64,000 nt of DNA from the NCBI GenBank assembly GCA_032622095.1, contig CP136062.1:133999282-134063281 (forward strand). The letters are read 5' to 3'. Positions 1 to 12,818 of the stretch are shown here, piece by piece. Below the pieces are notes generated by a model. It did not search any database, was not told the DNA's origin, and worked only from the letters and a program-made list of their open reading frames with translations. Numbering within the stretch: the first letter of the stretch is position 1; every line of letters starts with the position of its first letter. Made by a program: the position numbers and the translations under genes. The stretch is from Siphonodentalium dalli (Eukaryota; Mollusca; Scaphopoda; Gadilida; Siphonodentaliidae).

Positions 1-3000
1 AAGCTGAAAACAGATCGTAAATCCGTTGAAAAATGGCGGAGATTTTGGCCGTCCAAGTTTTAATTTGGGCCCATATGCTTTCCAATAATCAAAGTGTTAT
101 CCGTCTCCAAATCAGATGAAATTGATACTATGCAATCTATGTTAGCAGCAAATCACAAAAATGGAAACAATTTTAAAATCCGTTGGAAACTAACGGAGTT
201 ACGGGGCCTCAAACTTAGCATTTTGTGCCAGGGGTTGATGTTTTCCCAATCCCGTCACCCAATTTCGAGGCAGGGGTGGGGTCACGTCCAAATACTTGAG
301 ATCAACCTACATGTGTTAGGACAACATATAATCACCATACTTTATATTTTACGTCCATAAACTGCGATTCATTTCACTCATGATTGTTCCTATTATTATA
401 CTTCCATGGTGTAACCAAGGAAGTATATTGTTTTTCTACTGCGGCCGTTTTCTGTTTAATTGGAAATACTCAGAAACTAATGGGAGGAGGACCGCGAAAT
501 CTCTAGCGAATGAAGGCATCTAAGGTCTACTAAAAATAATGGTATCCGGATGTTGGTCCAATATCTTTTGACAGAGTCATGGCCCTTTTTCGATTATTTT
601 TCATTATTATACTGGACACTTTTGCAACCCTTATTACTCGAAAAGTAACAGGAGTAGCACACTAAAACTTGGTACGTATCTTGGGATCAAAGAGTTGTAT
701 GCCATCGTCGCATAACGAATATTGTCCGCGTTTTTCCCGAGGAGTTATCTCCCTTTATCTGAAAAAATCTCATTTGATTATCTCGGAAATTATAAGGAGC
801 AGAGCATCGAAAATTGGACCGTATGCACATCTCGATATGCCCTACTGCTCACGGGCATCAGAACTTGTGTCCGCGCTTTCCCTGAGGAGTTACCGCCCAT
901 AGTTGGCAAACCTCTATTTGATTGTACTATGTTGTCCTCTTGTATCATTCCAGATAACTGCATGTGATTTTCATAGTCGTGTTGACCGTTGTCAGTTTAG
1001 TCAGAGAAGGAAAATTTGACAGGGTCGGACATATATTTTGACACTGGGGTGGGGGGCAAATTTTTTGAAAAATAAAATTTTGATTGACATTCATATATTT
1101 AAGTTTATGTATTTCCCGAACGAAAACAAACTCATACCGGAAAGGATTTTTGAAATCAGAGAAGAAATGCAAGAGTTACGGCCCCTCAAACTTTGCAATT
1201 TGGGCCCATGTGCTTGATAACACATCTCCTCCGAAGATATCGAACATAGGATGTCATCTGATACGCCAATGTGTGCGGACTGAAGAGGGCACGCGGTGGG
1301 CCAAATTTTGCCAGTGTCGGTTCATTATTGTGGGTCTGGGGAGGGGTAGTCCGTGGTACCAATTTTTAATTCTTCTCGGAATCGGATTAAACTTGGAATA
1401 TAACATTTGCAACATCAGCCGATCTGGAAGCTGAAAACAGATCGTAAATCCGTTGAAAAATGGCGGAGATTTTGGCCGTCCAAGTTTTAATTTGGGCCCA
1501 TATGCTTTCCAATAATCAAAGTGTTATCCGTCTCCAAATCAGATGAAATTGATACTATGCAATCTATGTTAGCAGCAAATCACAAAAATGGAAACAATTT
1601 TAAAATCCGTTGGAAACTAACGGAGTTACGGGGCCTCAAACTTAGCATTTTGTGCCAGGGGTTGATGTTTTCCCAATCCCGTCACCCAATTTCGAGGCAG
1701 GGGTGGGGTCACGTCCAAACACTTGAGATCAACCTACATATGTTAGGACAACATATAATCACCATACTTTATATTTTACGTCCATAAACTGCGATTCATT
1801 TCACTCATGATTGTTCCTATTATTATACTTCCATGGTGTAACCAAGGAAGTATATTGTTTTTCTACTGCGGCCGTTTTCTGTTTAATTGGAAATACTCAG
1901 AAACTAATGGGAGGAGGACCGCGAAATCTCTAGCGAATGAAGGCATCTAAGGTCTACTAAAAATAATGGTATCCGGATGTTGGTCCAATATCTTTTGACA
2001 GAGTCATGGCCCTTTTTCGATTATTTTTCATTATTATACTGGACACTTTTGCAACCCTTATTACTCGAAAAGTAACAGGAGTAGCACACTAAAACTTGGT
2101 ACGTATCTTGGGATCAAAGAGTTGTATGCCATCGTCGCATAACGAATATTGTCTGCGTTTTTCCCGAGGAGTTATCTCCCTTTATCTGAAAAAATCTCAT
2201 TTGATTATCTCGGAAATTATAAGGAGCAGAGCATCGAAAATTGGACCGTATGCACATCTCGATATGCCCTACTGCCCACGGGCATCAGAACTTGTGTCCG
2301 CGCTTTCCCTGAGGAGTTACCGCCCATAGTTGGCAAACCTCTATTTGATTGTACTATGTTGTCCTCTTGTATCATTCCAGATAACTGCATGTGATTTTCA
2401 TAGTCGTGTTGACCGTTGTCAGTTTAGTCAGAGAAGGAAAATTTGACAGGGTCGGACATATATTTTGACACTGGGGTGGGGGGCAAATTTTTTGAAAAAT
2501 AAAATTTTGATTGACATTCATATATTTAAGTTTATGTATTTCCCGAACGAAAACAAACTCATACCGGAAAGGATTTTTGAAATCAGAGAAGAAATGCAAG
2601 AGTTACGGGCCCTCAAAGTTTGCAATTTGGGCCCATGTGCTTGTGATCACATCTCCTCCGAAGATATCGAACATAGGATGTCATCTGATACGCCAATGTG
2701 TGCGGACTGAAGAAGGCACACGGTGGGCTAAATTTTGCCAGTGTCGGTTCATTATTGTGGGTCTGGGGAGGGGTGGTCCGTGGTACCAATTTTTAATTCT
2801 TCTCGGAATCAGATGAAACTTGGAATCTAACATCTGCAACATCAGCCGATCTAGAAAGTGAAAAAATTTCGAAAATCCATCAAAAACTGAAAGAATTGCG
2901 GCCCCTCAAACTTTGCAATTTTGGGCCCGTGTGCTTGATAACACATCTCCTCCGAAGATATCGAACATAGGATGTCATCTGATACGAAAATGCGTACGGA

Positions 3001-3576
3001 CTGAAGACGGCACGCGGTGGGCCAAATTGTTCCAGTGTCGGTTCAGTATTGTGGGTCTGGGGAGGGGTAGTCCGTGGTACCAATTTTTAATTCTTCTCGG
3101 AATCGGATTAAACTTGGAATATAACATTTGCAACATCAGCCGATCTGGAAGCTGAAAACAGATCGTAAATCCGTTGAAAAATGGCGGAGATTTTGGCCGT
3201 CCAAGTTTTAATTTGGGCCCATATGCTTTCCAATAATCAAAGTGTTATCCGTCTCCAAATCAGATGAAATTGATACTATGCAATCTATGTTAGCAGCAAA
3301 TCACAAAAATGGAAACAATTTTAAAATCCGTTGGAAACTAACGGAGTTACGGGGCCTCAAACTTAGCATTTTGTGCCAGGGGTTGATGTTTTCCCAATCC
3401 CGTCACCCAATTTCGAGGCAGGGGTGGGGTCACGTCCAAACACTTGAGATCAACCTAAATATGTTAGGACAACATATAATCACCATACTTTATATTTTAC
3501 GTCCATAAACTGCGATTCATTTCACTCATGATTGTTCCTATTATTATACTTCCATGGTGTAACCAAGGAAGTATAT
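1..3576. repeat. Tandem repeat, 1,427-bp unit, about 2.3 copies
   Basis: The block starting at base 1 recurs at 1428 and again at 3149. The second unit is 294 bp longer because of an internal duplication. The third copy stops at about 3576, inside the shared text ending in 'aaggaagtatat', where unrelated sequence begins. Units 1 and 2 differ at only scattered bases, for example a few C/T changes near 2153 and 2277, so the duplication is recent. Short open frames occur in every copy but overlap on both strands and resemble no protein, so I treat the block as non-coding. A strongly diverged partial copy lies at 12157-12665, so this is a dispersed family locally amplified in tandem. Confidence 0.93.
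2561..3148. repeat. 294-bp internal duplication in unit 2
   Basis: Two consecutive diverged copies, about 2561-2854 and 2855-3148, share a core of 'gcccctcaaactttgcaatt', 'atctcctccgaagatatcga' and 'gggtctggggaggggt'. Unit 1 has only one copy. This accounts for the 1,721-bp spacing between units 2 and 3 against 1,427 bp between units 1 and 2. Confidence 0.85.
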
Positions 3577-3885
3577 ACAGAACTTCCAACTTCGGGGTCT
3601 CGACGGAATCTGAAAGAACTCGAAAAATAAGTGTGACAAACTGCAAACCGTTTTGGCGGCAAATTATTTTTTCCGGTCGTTCCGGGGGTCCGAAAATCCG
3701 GAACGAGGGTGGAAGTTCCTAGTCGTTCCGGAACGAACAATGGCAGACTGAAAAAAAAAAACCGTTGATGGAGAGCATCAAACTCGACCTAACTAACGTT
3801 TCGAAAAAAAAACTTCCTGAAATTGTTTTCTCCCGAGTACAATTTGCATTGTCACTCGAAATTCGCCGTTTTTCCATCCGTTCTG
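3577..3885. repeat. Divergent leader of the satellite array, rich in GTTCCGG
   Basis: This joins the truncated 1,427-bp unit to the 549-bp array. It carries several GTTCCGG/CCGGAAC motifs, some inverted (around 3677 and 3723), that resemble the GTTCCAG boxes of the satellite monomers. It is probably a degenerate array edge. No gene was seen. Confidence 0.5.
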
Positions 3886-6800
3886 GGTCGTTCCGGCCCG
3901 TTCCGGGTTCGATATCCAGGCAACGAGACACTTTATTCGGAAAAATGCAACGTTATCGACGGAAGGGGTTCGTTATGAGTATCAACAATGAATTCCAACG
4001 CAAAATTGGCAGGGAAGCGGCCGTGACAGGGGGTTGAAGAAAACGGAGAATAAGTAGGCGACGTTATGTCGTCGCCGATTCCAAGCTGTGTGGCAAAAAC
4101 ATTATTTTCCGGCAAACCAAAAACATCCAAAATGATTTTTTTCTCTTTAAATCGGTTAAGCTAATTGACACGCATGGTAGCACAGACACGATATTTGTCA
4201 TGGGATCCCAAGAGAGCTCACAACGGGATTTATGTCTCGTAAAAAGGCAATTTACATGCTATAACTCAATAATAAAAAACTCCCCTAGTCGCCATTTTAA
4301 TATGTTTAGCACCTTATACTTCATTCCCGTCGGTTCCATTTGTCACAGCAGTATTTTCGGTAGGTATGACGAACGGGGCGAATCATCTGACCTGCGTAGG
4401 GGAGGGGTTGAAAGATAGGGAGAAAAGTAGACGAAATTCCATTCTAGGTCGCTCCAGACCGTTCCAGGCACGGTATCCATACAAATTGAGGCGCGTTTAC
4501 CTGACTGGTGCTATGCTATCAATATAACGGATGCACTAGAAATATTCGAGCTGAAATAAAGCACAAAATAGACAGGGATGCGGCCGTGAGAGGGGGTTGA
4601 AGAAAACGGAGAATAAGTAGACGACGATATGTCGTCGCGTGGCAAGAAATTGATTTTCCGGCAAACCAAAAACATCCAAAATGATTTTTTTTTCTTTAAA
4701 TCGGTTAAGCTAATTGACACGCATGGTAGCACAGACAGGATAATTGTCATGGGATCCCAAGAGAGCTCACAACGGGATTTATGTCTTGTAAAAAGGCAAC
4801 TTACATGTTATAACTCAATAATAAAAAACACCCCTAGTCGCCATTTTAATATGTTTAGCACCATATTCTTCATTTCCGTCGGTTCCATTTGTCACAGGAG
4901 TATTTTCGGTAGGTATGACGAACGGGGCTAATCATCTGATATGCGTTGGGGAGGGGTTGAAATATGGGGAGAAAAGTAGACGAAATACCATTCTAGGTCG
5001 TTCCAGACCGTTCCAGGCTCGGTATCCATACAAATTGAGGCGCGTTTACCTGACTGGTGCTATGCTATCAATATAAGGGATGCACTAGAAATATTCGAGC
5101 TGAAATCAAGCACAAAATTGACAGGGATGCGGCCGTGAGAGGGGGTTGAAGAAAACGGAGAATAAGTAGACGACGATATGTCGTCGCGTGGCAAGAAATT
5201 GATTTTCCGGCAAACCAAAAACATTCAAAATGATTTTTTTTTCTTTAAATCGGTTAAGCTAATTGACACGCATGGTAGCACAGACAGGATATTTGTCATG
5301 GGATCCCAAGAGAGCTCACAACGGGATTTATGTCTCGTAAAAAGGTAATTTACATGTTATAACTCAATAATAAAAAACACCCCTAGTCGCCATTTTAATA
5401 TGTTTAGCACCTTATACTTCATTTCCGTCGGTTCCATTTGTCACAGGAGTATTTTCGGTAGGTATGACGAACGGGGCGAATCATCTGACCTGCGTAGGGG
5501 AGGGGTTGAAAGATGGGGAGAAAAGTAGACGAAATTCCATTCTAGGTCGTTCCAGACCGTTCCAGGCTCGGTATCCATACAAATTGAGGCGCGTTTACCT
5601 GACTGGTGCTATGCTATCAATATAAGGGATGCACTAGAAATATTCGAGCTGAAATCAAGCACAAAATTGACAGGGATGCGGCCGTGAGAGGGGGTTGAAG
5701 AAAACGGAGAATAAGTAGACGACGATATGTCGTCGCGTGGCAAGAAATTGATTTTCCGGCAAACCAAAAACATCCAATTATTTTTTTCTTTCTTTAAATC
5801 GGTTAAGCTAATTGACACGCATGGTAGCAAAGACAGGATAATTGTCATGGGATCCCAAGAGATCTCACAACGGGATTTATGTCTCGTAAAAAGGCAACTT
5901 ACATGTTATAACTCAATAATAAAAAACACCCCTAGTCGCCATTTTAATATGTTTAGCACCATATTCTTCATTTCCGTCGGTTCCATTTGTCACAGGAGTA
6001 TTTTCGGTAGGTATGACGAACGGGGCTAATCATCTGATATGCGTTGGGGAGGGGTTAAAAGATGGGGAGAAAAGTAGACGAAATTCCATTCTAGGTCGTT
6101 CCAGACCGTTCCAGTCTCGGTATCCATACAAATTGAGGCGCGTTAACCTGACTGGTGCTATGCTATCAATATTAGGAATGCATTAGAAATATTCGAGCTG
6201 AAATCAAGCACAAAATTGACAGGGATGCGGCCGTGAGACGGGGTTGAAGAAAACGGAGAATAAGTAGACGACGATATGTCGTCGCGTGGCAAGAAATTGA
6301 TTTTCCGGCAAACCAAAAACATCAAAAATGAATTTTTTTTCTTTAAATCAGTTAAGCTAATTGACGCGCATGGTAGCACAGACAGGATATTTGACATGGG
6401 ATCCCAAGAGAGCTCACAACGGGATTTATGTCTCGTAAAAAGGCAATTTACATGTTATAACTCAATAATAAAAAACACCCCTAGTCGCCATTTTAATATG
6501 TTTAGCACCATATACTTAATTTCCGTCGGTTCCATTTGTCACAGGAGTATTTTCTGTAGGTATGGCGAACGGGGCGAATCATCTGACCTGCGTAGGGGAG
6601 GGGTTAAACGATAGGGAGAAAAGTAGACGAAATTCCATTCTAGGTCGTTCCAGACCATTCCAGGCTCGGTATCCATAAAAAATGAGGCGCGTTAACCTGA
6701 TTGGTGCTATGCTATCAATATAAGGGATGCATTAGAAATATTCGAGCTGAAATCAAGCACACAATTGATAGGGATGCGGTCGTGATAGGGGGTTGAAGAA

Positions 6801-9301
6801 AACGGAGAATAAGTAGACGACGATATGTCGTCGCGTGGCAAGAAATTGATTTTCCGGCAAACCAAAAACATCCAAGATGATTTTTTGTTCTTTAAATCAG
6901 TTAAGCTAATTGACACGCTTAGTAGCACAGACAGGATATTTGTCATGGGATCCCAAGAGAGCTCGCAACGGGATTTCTGTCTCGTAAAAAGGCAATTTAC
7001 ATGTTATAACTCAATAATAAAAAACACCCCTAGTTGACATTTTAATATGTTTAGCACCATATACTTCATTTCCGTCGGTCCATTTGTCAAAGAAGTATTT
7101 TCTGTAGGTATGGCGAACGGAGGGAATCACCTGACATGCGTTGGGGGGGGTTAAAAGATAGGGAGAAAAGTAGACGAAATTCTATTCTAGGTCGTTCCAT
7201 ACCATTCCAGGCTCGGTATCCATAAACCTTAGGCGCGTTAACCTGACTGGTGCTATACTATCAATAAAATGGACGCATTAAGGATATTCGAGCTGAAATC
7301 AAACACGAAATTGACAGGGATGCGACCGTGAGAGGTGGTTAAAGAAAACGGAGAATAAGTAGACGACGATATGTCGTCGCGTGGCAGGAAATTGATTTTC
7401 TGGCAAACCAAAAACATCCAAAATGAATTTTTTTTCTTTAAATCAGTTAAGCTAATTGACACGCTTGGTAGCAGAGACACGATATTTGTCATGGGATCCC
7501 AAGAGAGCTCGCAACGGGATTTATGTCTCGTAAAAGGCAACTTACATGTTATAACTCAATAATAAAAAACACCCCTAGTCGCCATTTTAATATGTTTAGC
7601 ACCATATTCTTCATTTCCGTCGGTTCCATTTGTCACAGGAGTATTTTCGGTAACCATGACGAACGGGGCTAATCATCTGATATGCGTTGGGGAGGGGTTG
7701 AAAGATGGGGAGAAAAGTAGACGAAATTCCATTCTAGGTCGTTCCAGACCGTTCCAGGCTCGGTATCCATACAAATTGAGGCGCGTTAACCTGACTGGTG
7801 CTATGCTATCAATATTAGGAATGCATTAGAAATATTCGAGCTGAAATCAAGCACAAAATTGACAGGGATGCGGCCGTGAGAGGGGGTTGAAGAAAACGGA
7901 GAATAAGTAGACGACGATATGTCGTCGCGTGGCAAGAAATTGATTTTCCGGCAAACCAAAAACATCCAAAATGATTTTTTTTTCTTTAAATCGGTTAAGC
8001 TAATTGACACGCATGGTAGCACAGACAGGATATTTGTCATGGGATCCCAAGAGAGCTCACAACGGGATTTATGTCTCGTAAAAAGGCAATTTACATGTTA
8101 TAACTCAATTATAAAAAACATCCCTAGTCGCCTTTTTAATATGTTTAGCACCTTATGCTTCATTTCCGTCGGTTCCATTTGTCACAGGAGTATTTTCGGT
8201 AGGTATGACGACGGGGCGAATCATCTGACCTGCGTAGGGGAGGGGTTGAAAGATGGGGAGAAAAGTAGACGAAATTCCATTCTAGGTCGTTCCAGACCGT
8301 TCCAGGCTCGGTATCCATACAAATTGAGGCGCGTTTACCTGATTGGTGCTATGCTATCAATATTAGGAATGCATTAGAAATATTCGAGCTGAAATCAAGC
8401 ACAAAATTGACAGGGATGCGGCCGTGAGACGGGGTTGAAGAAAACGGAGAATAAGTAGACGACGATATGTCGTCGCGTGGCAAGAAATTAATTTTCCGGC
8501 AAACCAAAAACATCAAAAATGAATTTTTTTTCTTTAAATCAGTTAAGCTAATTGACGCGCATGGTAGCACAGACAGGATATTTGACATGGGATCCCAAGA
8601 GAGCTCACAACGGGATTTATGTCTCGTAAAAAGACAATTTACATGTTATAACTCAATAATAAAAAACACCCCTAGTCGCCATTTTAATATGTTTAGCACC
8701 ATATACTTAATTTCCGTCGGTTCCATTTGTCACAGGAGTATTTTCGGTAGGTATGGCGAACGGGGCGAATTATCTGACCTGCGTAGGGGAGGGGTTAAAA
8801 GATAGGGAGAAAAGTAGACGAAATTCCATTCTAGGTCCTTCCAGACCATTCCAGGCTCGGTATCCATAAAAAATGAGGCGCGTTAACCTGATTGGTGCTA
8901 TGCTATCAATATAAGGGATGCATTAGAAATATTCGAGCTGAAATCAAGCACAAAACTGATAGGGATGCGGTCGTGATAGGGGGTTGAAGAAAACGGAGAA
9001 TAAGTAGACGACGATATGTCGTCGCGTGGCAAGAAATTGATTTTCCGGCAAACCAAAAACATCCAAGATGATTTTTTTTCTTTAAATCAGTTAAGCTAAT
9101 TGACACGCTTAGTAGCACAGACAGGATATTTGTCATGGGATCCCAAGAGAGCTCGCAACGGGATTTCTGTCTCGTAAAAAGGCAATTTACATGTTATAAC
9201 TCAATAATAAAAAACACCCCTAGTTGACATTTTAATATGTTTAGCACCATATACTTCATTTCCGTCGGTCCATTTGTCAAAGAAGTATTTTCTGTAGGTA
9301 T

Positions 9302-10732
9302 CACTGCATGAAAACTGGAATTTATTCATTGCATAAATTCCGGATAAATGTGCATAAATCTGGATAAATCAGAAATTTATTCACTGAATAAATGTGCATA
9401 AATCCGGAAATTTATGCACATTTATTCACAATTTATTCATGAATAAAGGCCGACATTTATACACAATTTATTCACTGAATAAACCCACGTTTATTCAACA
9501 GAATAAACTCGGCATTTATTCGTACGTTTATGCACATTTATTATCGACCTGTTTATGCATAAATGCAAATTTATTCACTGAATAAAGCTGCATAAATATA
9601 CATATAGCTACATTTATTCTGGTTATAAACTCCAGTTTATGCACATTTATACCCCGTATAAATTATTTGGATTTGAACATATATATCCATATATATTTGT
9701 GAAATCTACTTTATGGTGACATTTGGCTTGTCACGTAACCAGCATATAAGGCGACACGGATGTGTATATCTAACTATACATATACACATGTGTCGCCCTG
9801 ATTCTGGTATCTCCATGTGCATGTAGTAATTTGCCAACAAAATGCTGCCCTATTGTTGGTTATACCAGTCACAAATATAATATGAACTACTTCGACATGG
9901 CACTTGCCGTCATCAATTTTCGTAGTCTCTGCAATAAAGAATAAAATTAAATAATTAAATGATCGCATGGGAAATAAGTATAAACGAAAACATATTAAAA
10001 CTAAAATAAGAATTGTAATGTACGGCATTTTTTATTTGTGATCTGGCTAAGGGTGGAATCACTCTCACAAAACCACATTTTCACGAGATAGAATAACCTT
10101 ATTCCGACGTCTCTGTATAATCAAATATTAATTTTGACATGTGTCGATCACGCTGCGAATTGAAAGGGAATTTAAAAATGAAATGATGTGGCGATCATGT
10201 TCTAACCCAAGCAAATATACCACCACCAATACCCCTCCCCACCCACCCACACACGAACACCCCATCCTACCACCTTGGTCCCTACTGTGTGCATGGCTAC
10301 ATTACAGTCCACAGCGTTAATCTACCATTGCAAATATGCCTTCTAGTTTAGACAGAAAATGCGAAACCAGAAAACAAACGTATTTGTATATAAACTCGCC
10401 TTATAATTAAGAGTACCCACCTAATTCACGCACGTGTTCGCAGCAGTTGTGTTGGCAGACAAAGAAATCGGTATCGGCAGTTAGCTTCTGTTATACGATA
10501 TGTCTCACATATCCACATGGTAGTAATTAAATTATGGGCCAAGACTTAAAACCGCTGTTGGTTACAGTAATGAGCGAGAATAACGCGACATTTATGCGAG
10601 ATTTAAAAATATAAATGCGAGATTTATATTTTTGTATAAAGACGAATTTAATATGCATAAATGCATGCATAAATTTAGGGTCCTAAATTTATGCAACATT
10701 TATATTTTATAAATCTCGCTTTTCATGCAGTG
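9302..10732. mobile_element. Non-autonomous CACTA/EnSpm-like DNA transposon, complete
   Basis: The element starts CACTGCATGAAAA and ends TTTTCATGCAGTG, a perfect 13-bp terminal inverted repeat. It is flanked by TAT on both sides (9299-9301 and 10733-10735). The uninterrupted satellite monomer near 7111 shows the empty site with a single TAT. CACTG termini with a 3-bp target duplication fit the CACTA/EnSpm superfamily. Both subterminal zones (about 9310-9650 and 10590-10725) are packed with TTTATTCA/TGAATAAA and TTTATGCA/TGCATAAA motifs in both orientations, as expected for transposase-binding repeats. No transposase frame is present in 1,431 bp, so it would have to be moved in trans. The superfamily is inferred from the termini only. 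Confidence 0.85.
9750..9797. repeat. Hairpin inside the CACTA-like element
   Basis: 'ggcgacac..atgtgtatat' faces 'atatacacatgtgtcgcc' across a 6-base loop, with a 2-base bulge. It lies in the middle of the transposon. Confidence 0.75.
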
Positions 10733-11430
10733 TATGGGGAATGGAGGGAATCACCTGACATGCGTTGGGGAGGGGTTCAAAGATAGGGAGAAAAGTAGAC
10801 GAAATTCTATTCTAGGTCGTTCCATACCATTCCAGGCTCGGTATCCATAAACCTTAGGCGCGTTAACCTGACTGGTGCTATACTATCAATAAAATGGACG
10901 CATTAAGGATATTCGAGCTGAAAGCAAACACGAAATTGACAGGGATGCGACCGTGAGAGGTGGTTGAAGAAAACGGAGAATAAGTAGACGACGATATGTC
11001 GTCGCGTGGCAGGAAATTGATTTTCCGGCAAACCAAAAACATCCAAAATGAATTTTTTTTCTTTAAATCAGTTAAGCTAATTGACACGCTTGGTAGCAGA
11101 GACACGATATTTGTCATGGGATCCCAAGAGAGCTCGCAACGGGATTTATGTCTCGTACAAAGGCAATTTACATGTTATAACTCGATAATAAAAAACACCT
11201 CTAGTTGACATTTTAATATGTTTAGCACCATAACCTGACTGGTGCTATGCTATCAATAGAGGGGATACATTAGGAATATTCGAGCTGAAATGAAACACGA
11301 CATTGACAGGGATGGGGTCGTGAGAGGGGGTTGAAGAAAGCGGAGAATAAGTAGACGACGATATGCCGCCGCCGATTCCAAGTCATGTTGCAAGAAATTG
11401 ACTTTCCGCCAAACCAAAAGCATCCAAAAT

Positions 11431-12085
11431 CGGTCGAAATTTTTACCCTTCTCGAAAATGGTCAATACCCCATGTTCACCCCGCTCCCGATAAAAATTGT
11501 TGGGGGTCGGGTGTTTCTAGGGGTATTTGGGGCGGGCCATCCACCATTAGCGTCAAATCTGTGGAAATCCTTACCATTCTCGAAAATGATAAATCCCCCA
11601 TTTTCGCCCCTTCGTTGTGGCACCCTCGGGGTTAAGGGTGGGGAATCGGGTGTTTCTGTGTGGTATTTGAGGCGGGCCACCCACCCATGCCGAAAAATCG
11701 GTCGAAATCGTGACCGTTCTCGAAAATGGTCCATTCCCCGTTTTCACTCACTCGCTGTGCCATCACCGGAGGTAATTGTCGTCGGATGTTTTCATGTGGT
11801 ATTCGGGACGGGCCACTCAACCATGCCGTCAAATCGGTCGAAATCCTTATCTTTCTCGAAAATTGTCCATACCCCATGTTTACACCCTAGGGCTAGCACC
11901 CCAGGGGTGATTGGTGTGGTCGGGGTGTCTTTAGCGGTTTTTTGAGCGGGCCACCAACCCATACTGTCAAATCGGTCGAAATCATTACCGTTCTCGAAAA
12001 TGGTATATACCCCATTTTAATACCCTCGGGTGGCACCATCAGGGGTGGCGGTGTAGTCGGGGTGTTTCTAGGTGGCCTAATTAGC
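11431..12085. repeat. Minisatellite, about 135-bp unit, 5 diverged copies
   Basis: The motif 'cggtcgaaatc..taccgttctcgaaaatgg' recurs at about 11431, 11560, 11699, 11835 and 11973. Each copy is followed by a cccc-rich segment, 'gggtgtttct' and 'gcgggccac'. The open frames here (up to 186 codons) are proline/glycine-rich by-products of the repeat on both strands. The junction with the satellite at about 11430 is abrupt. Confidence 0.88.
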
Positions 12086-12156
12086 TACAGCGCCGATCTC
12101 GGCGCGTTTACGCGCTGTATCTGGCGGGCCGGGTAAGCTAAGATCCGATATATCGT

Positions 12157-12665
12157 AGCGAGGAAGTATATTGTTTTTCTACTGGGGTCGTTTTCCGTTT
12201 ATTTGGAAATACTCAGAAACTAATTGCAGCAGGAATGCGAATGTAGGCATCGGAGGTCTACTAAATATAATGGTATCCGGAATTCGGCGCAATGTTTTTT
12301 GACGGAGTTATGGCCCTTTTACGATTATTTTTCATTATTATGTGTTATTATACTCGACACTTTTGCAATGCCCTAATATCTGAAAGTATGGGGATTATCG
12401 AACTGAAAGTTTGTACATATGTTGGGGTCAATGAGTTCTAACCTATCGGCATACAACGAGTATTGTCCGCGTTTACCCAGCTGAGTTATCTCCTTTATAT
12501 GAAAAAATGTCACTTTAATATCTCGGAAATTATAAGGAGCAGAGCATCGAAAATTGGACCGTATGCACACCTCGATATGCCCTACTGCCCACGGGCATCA
12601 AAACTTGTGTCCGCGCTTTCCCTGCGGAGTTACCATCCATAAATAGGCTCACATTATACACCAGT
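12157..12665. repeat. Diverged copy of the 1,427-bp unit (part)
   Basis: This matches 418-905 of the first unit in the same orientation, from 'gaggaagtatattgtttttc' through 'gcatcgaaaattggaccgta' to 'gcgctttccctgcggagtta', with many substitutions and a small insertion near 12340. It shows the unit is an old dispersed element. Confidence 0.88.
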
Positions 12666-12681
12666 ATGAATAAACCAGGTG

Positions 12682-12702
12682 TTTTTTTTTTTTTTTTTTT
12701 TT
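12682..12702. repeat. Poly(T) tract, 21 bases
   Basis: An uninterrupted T run just beyond the diverged repeat copy. It could be the A-tail of a minus-strand retrotransposed sequence, but nothing recognisable follows. Confidence 0.7.
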
Positions 12703-12818
12703 ATAAGTACAGAGCTCTCAATTTTTTATTGCATATTCCGAATCGGAATATACCGCCTAAACATGTTTTTACCCAGGACTTTCCGCGTTACGGGATATGG
12801 AAATATTGCAACTATTTT

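Larger units (their letters stand above)
3886..11430. repeat. 549-bp satellite array, about 12 monomers with higher-order structure
   Basis: The box 'gtcgttccagaccgttcc' recurs near 3886, 4447, 4996, 5545, 6094, 6643, 7190, 7737, 8285, 8834 and 10815, a period of 546-562 bp, and a last partial monomer covers 11232-11430. The first monomer is divergent (GTTCCGG instead of GTTCCAG). Every monomer has the small palindrome 'cgacgatatgtcgtcg', a T-rich tract and 'gggatcccaagagagctc'. The roughly 79-codon open frames repeated on the minus strand, with shadows on the plus strand, follow the repeat period and resemble no known protein. I do not call them genes. The array is interrupted by the insertion at 9302-10732. 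Confidence 0.95.

Noticed and set aside
4511..9136. Repeated ~79-codon minus-strand frames (TNILSVLPCVSISLTDLKKK-like) and plus-strand partners as a gene family
   Set aside because: They follow the 549-bp satellite period exactly, are open on both strands, and resemble no protein. Frame changes track the T-rich tract. They are satellite by-products.
11385..11945. 186-codon plus-strand frame
   Set aside because: Follows the 135-bp minisatellite and spans the satellite/minisatellite junction; no protein-like domain.
12681..12702. Poly(T) as a processed pseudogene tail
   Set aside because: No coding-like sequence lies on the adjacent minus strand; only old repeats flank it.
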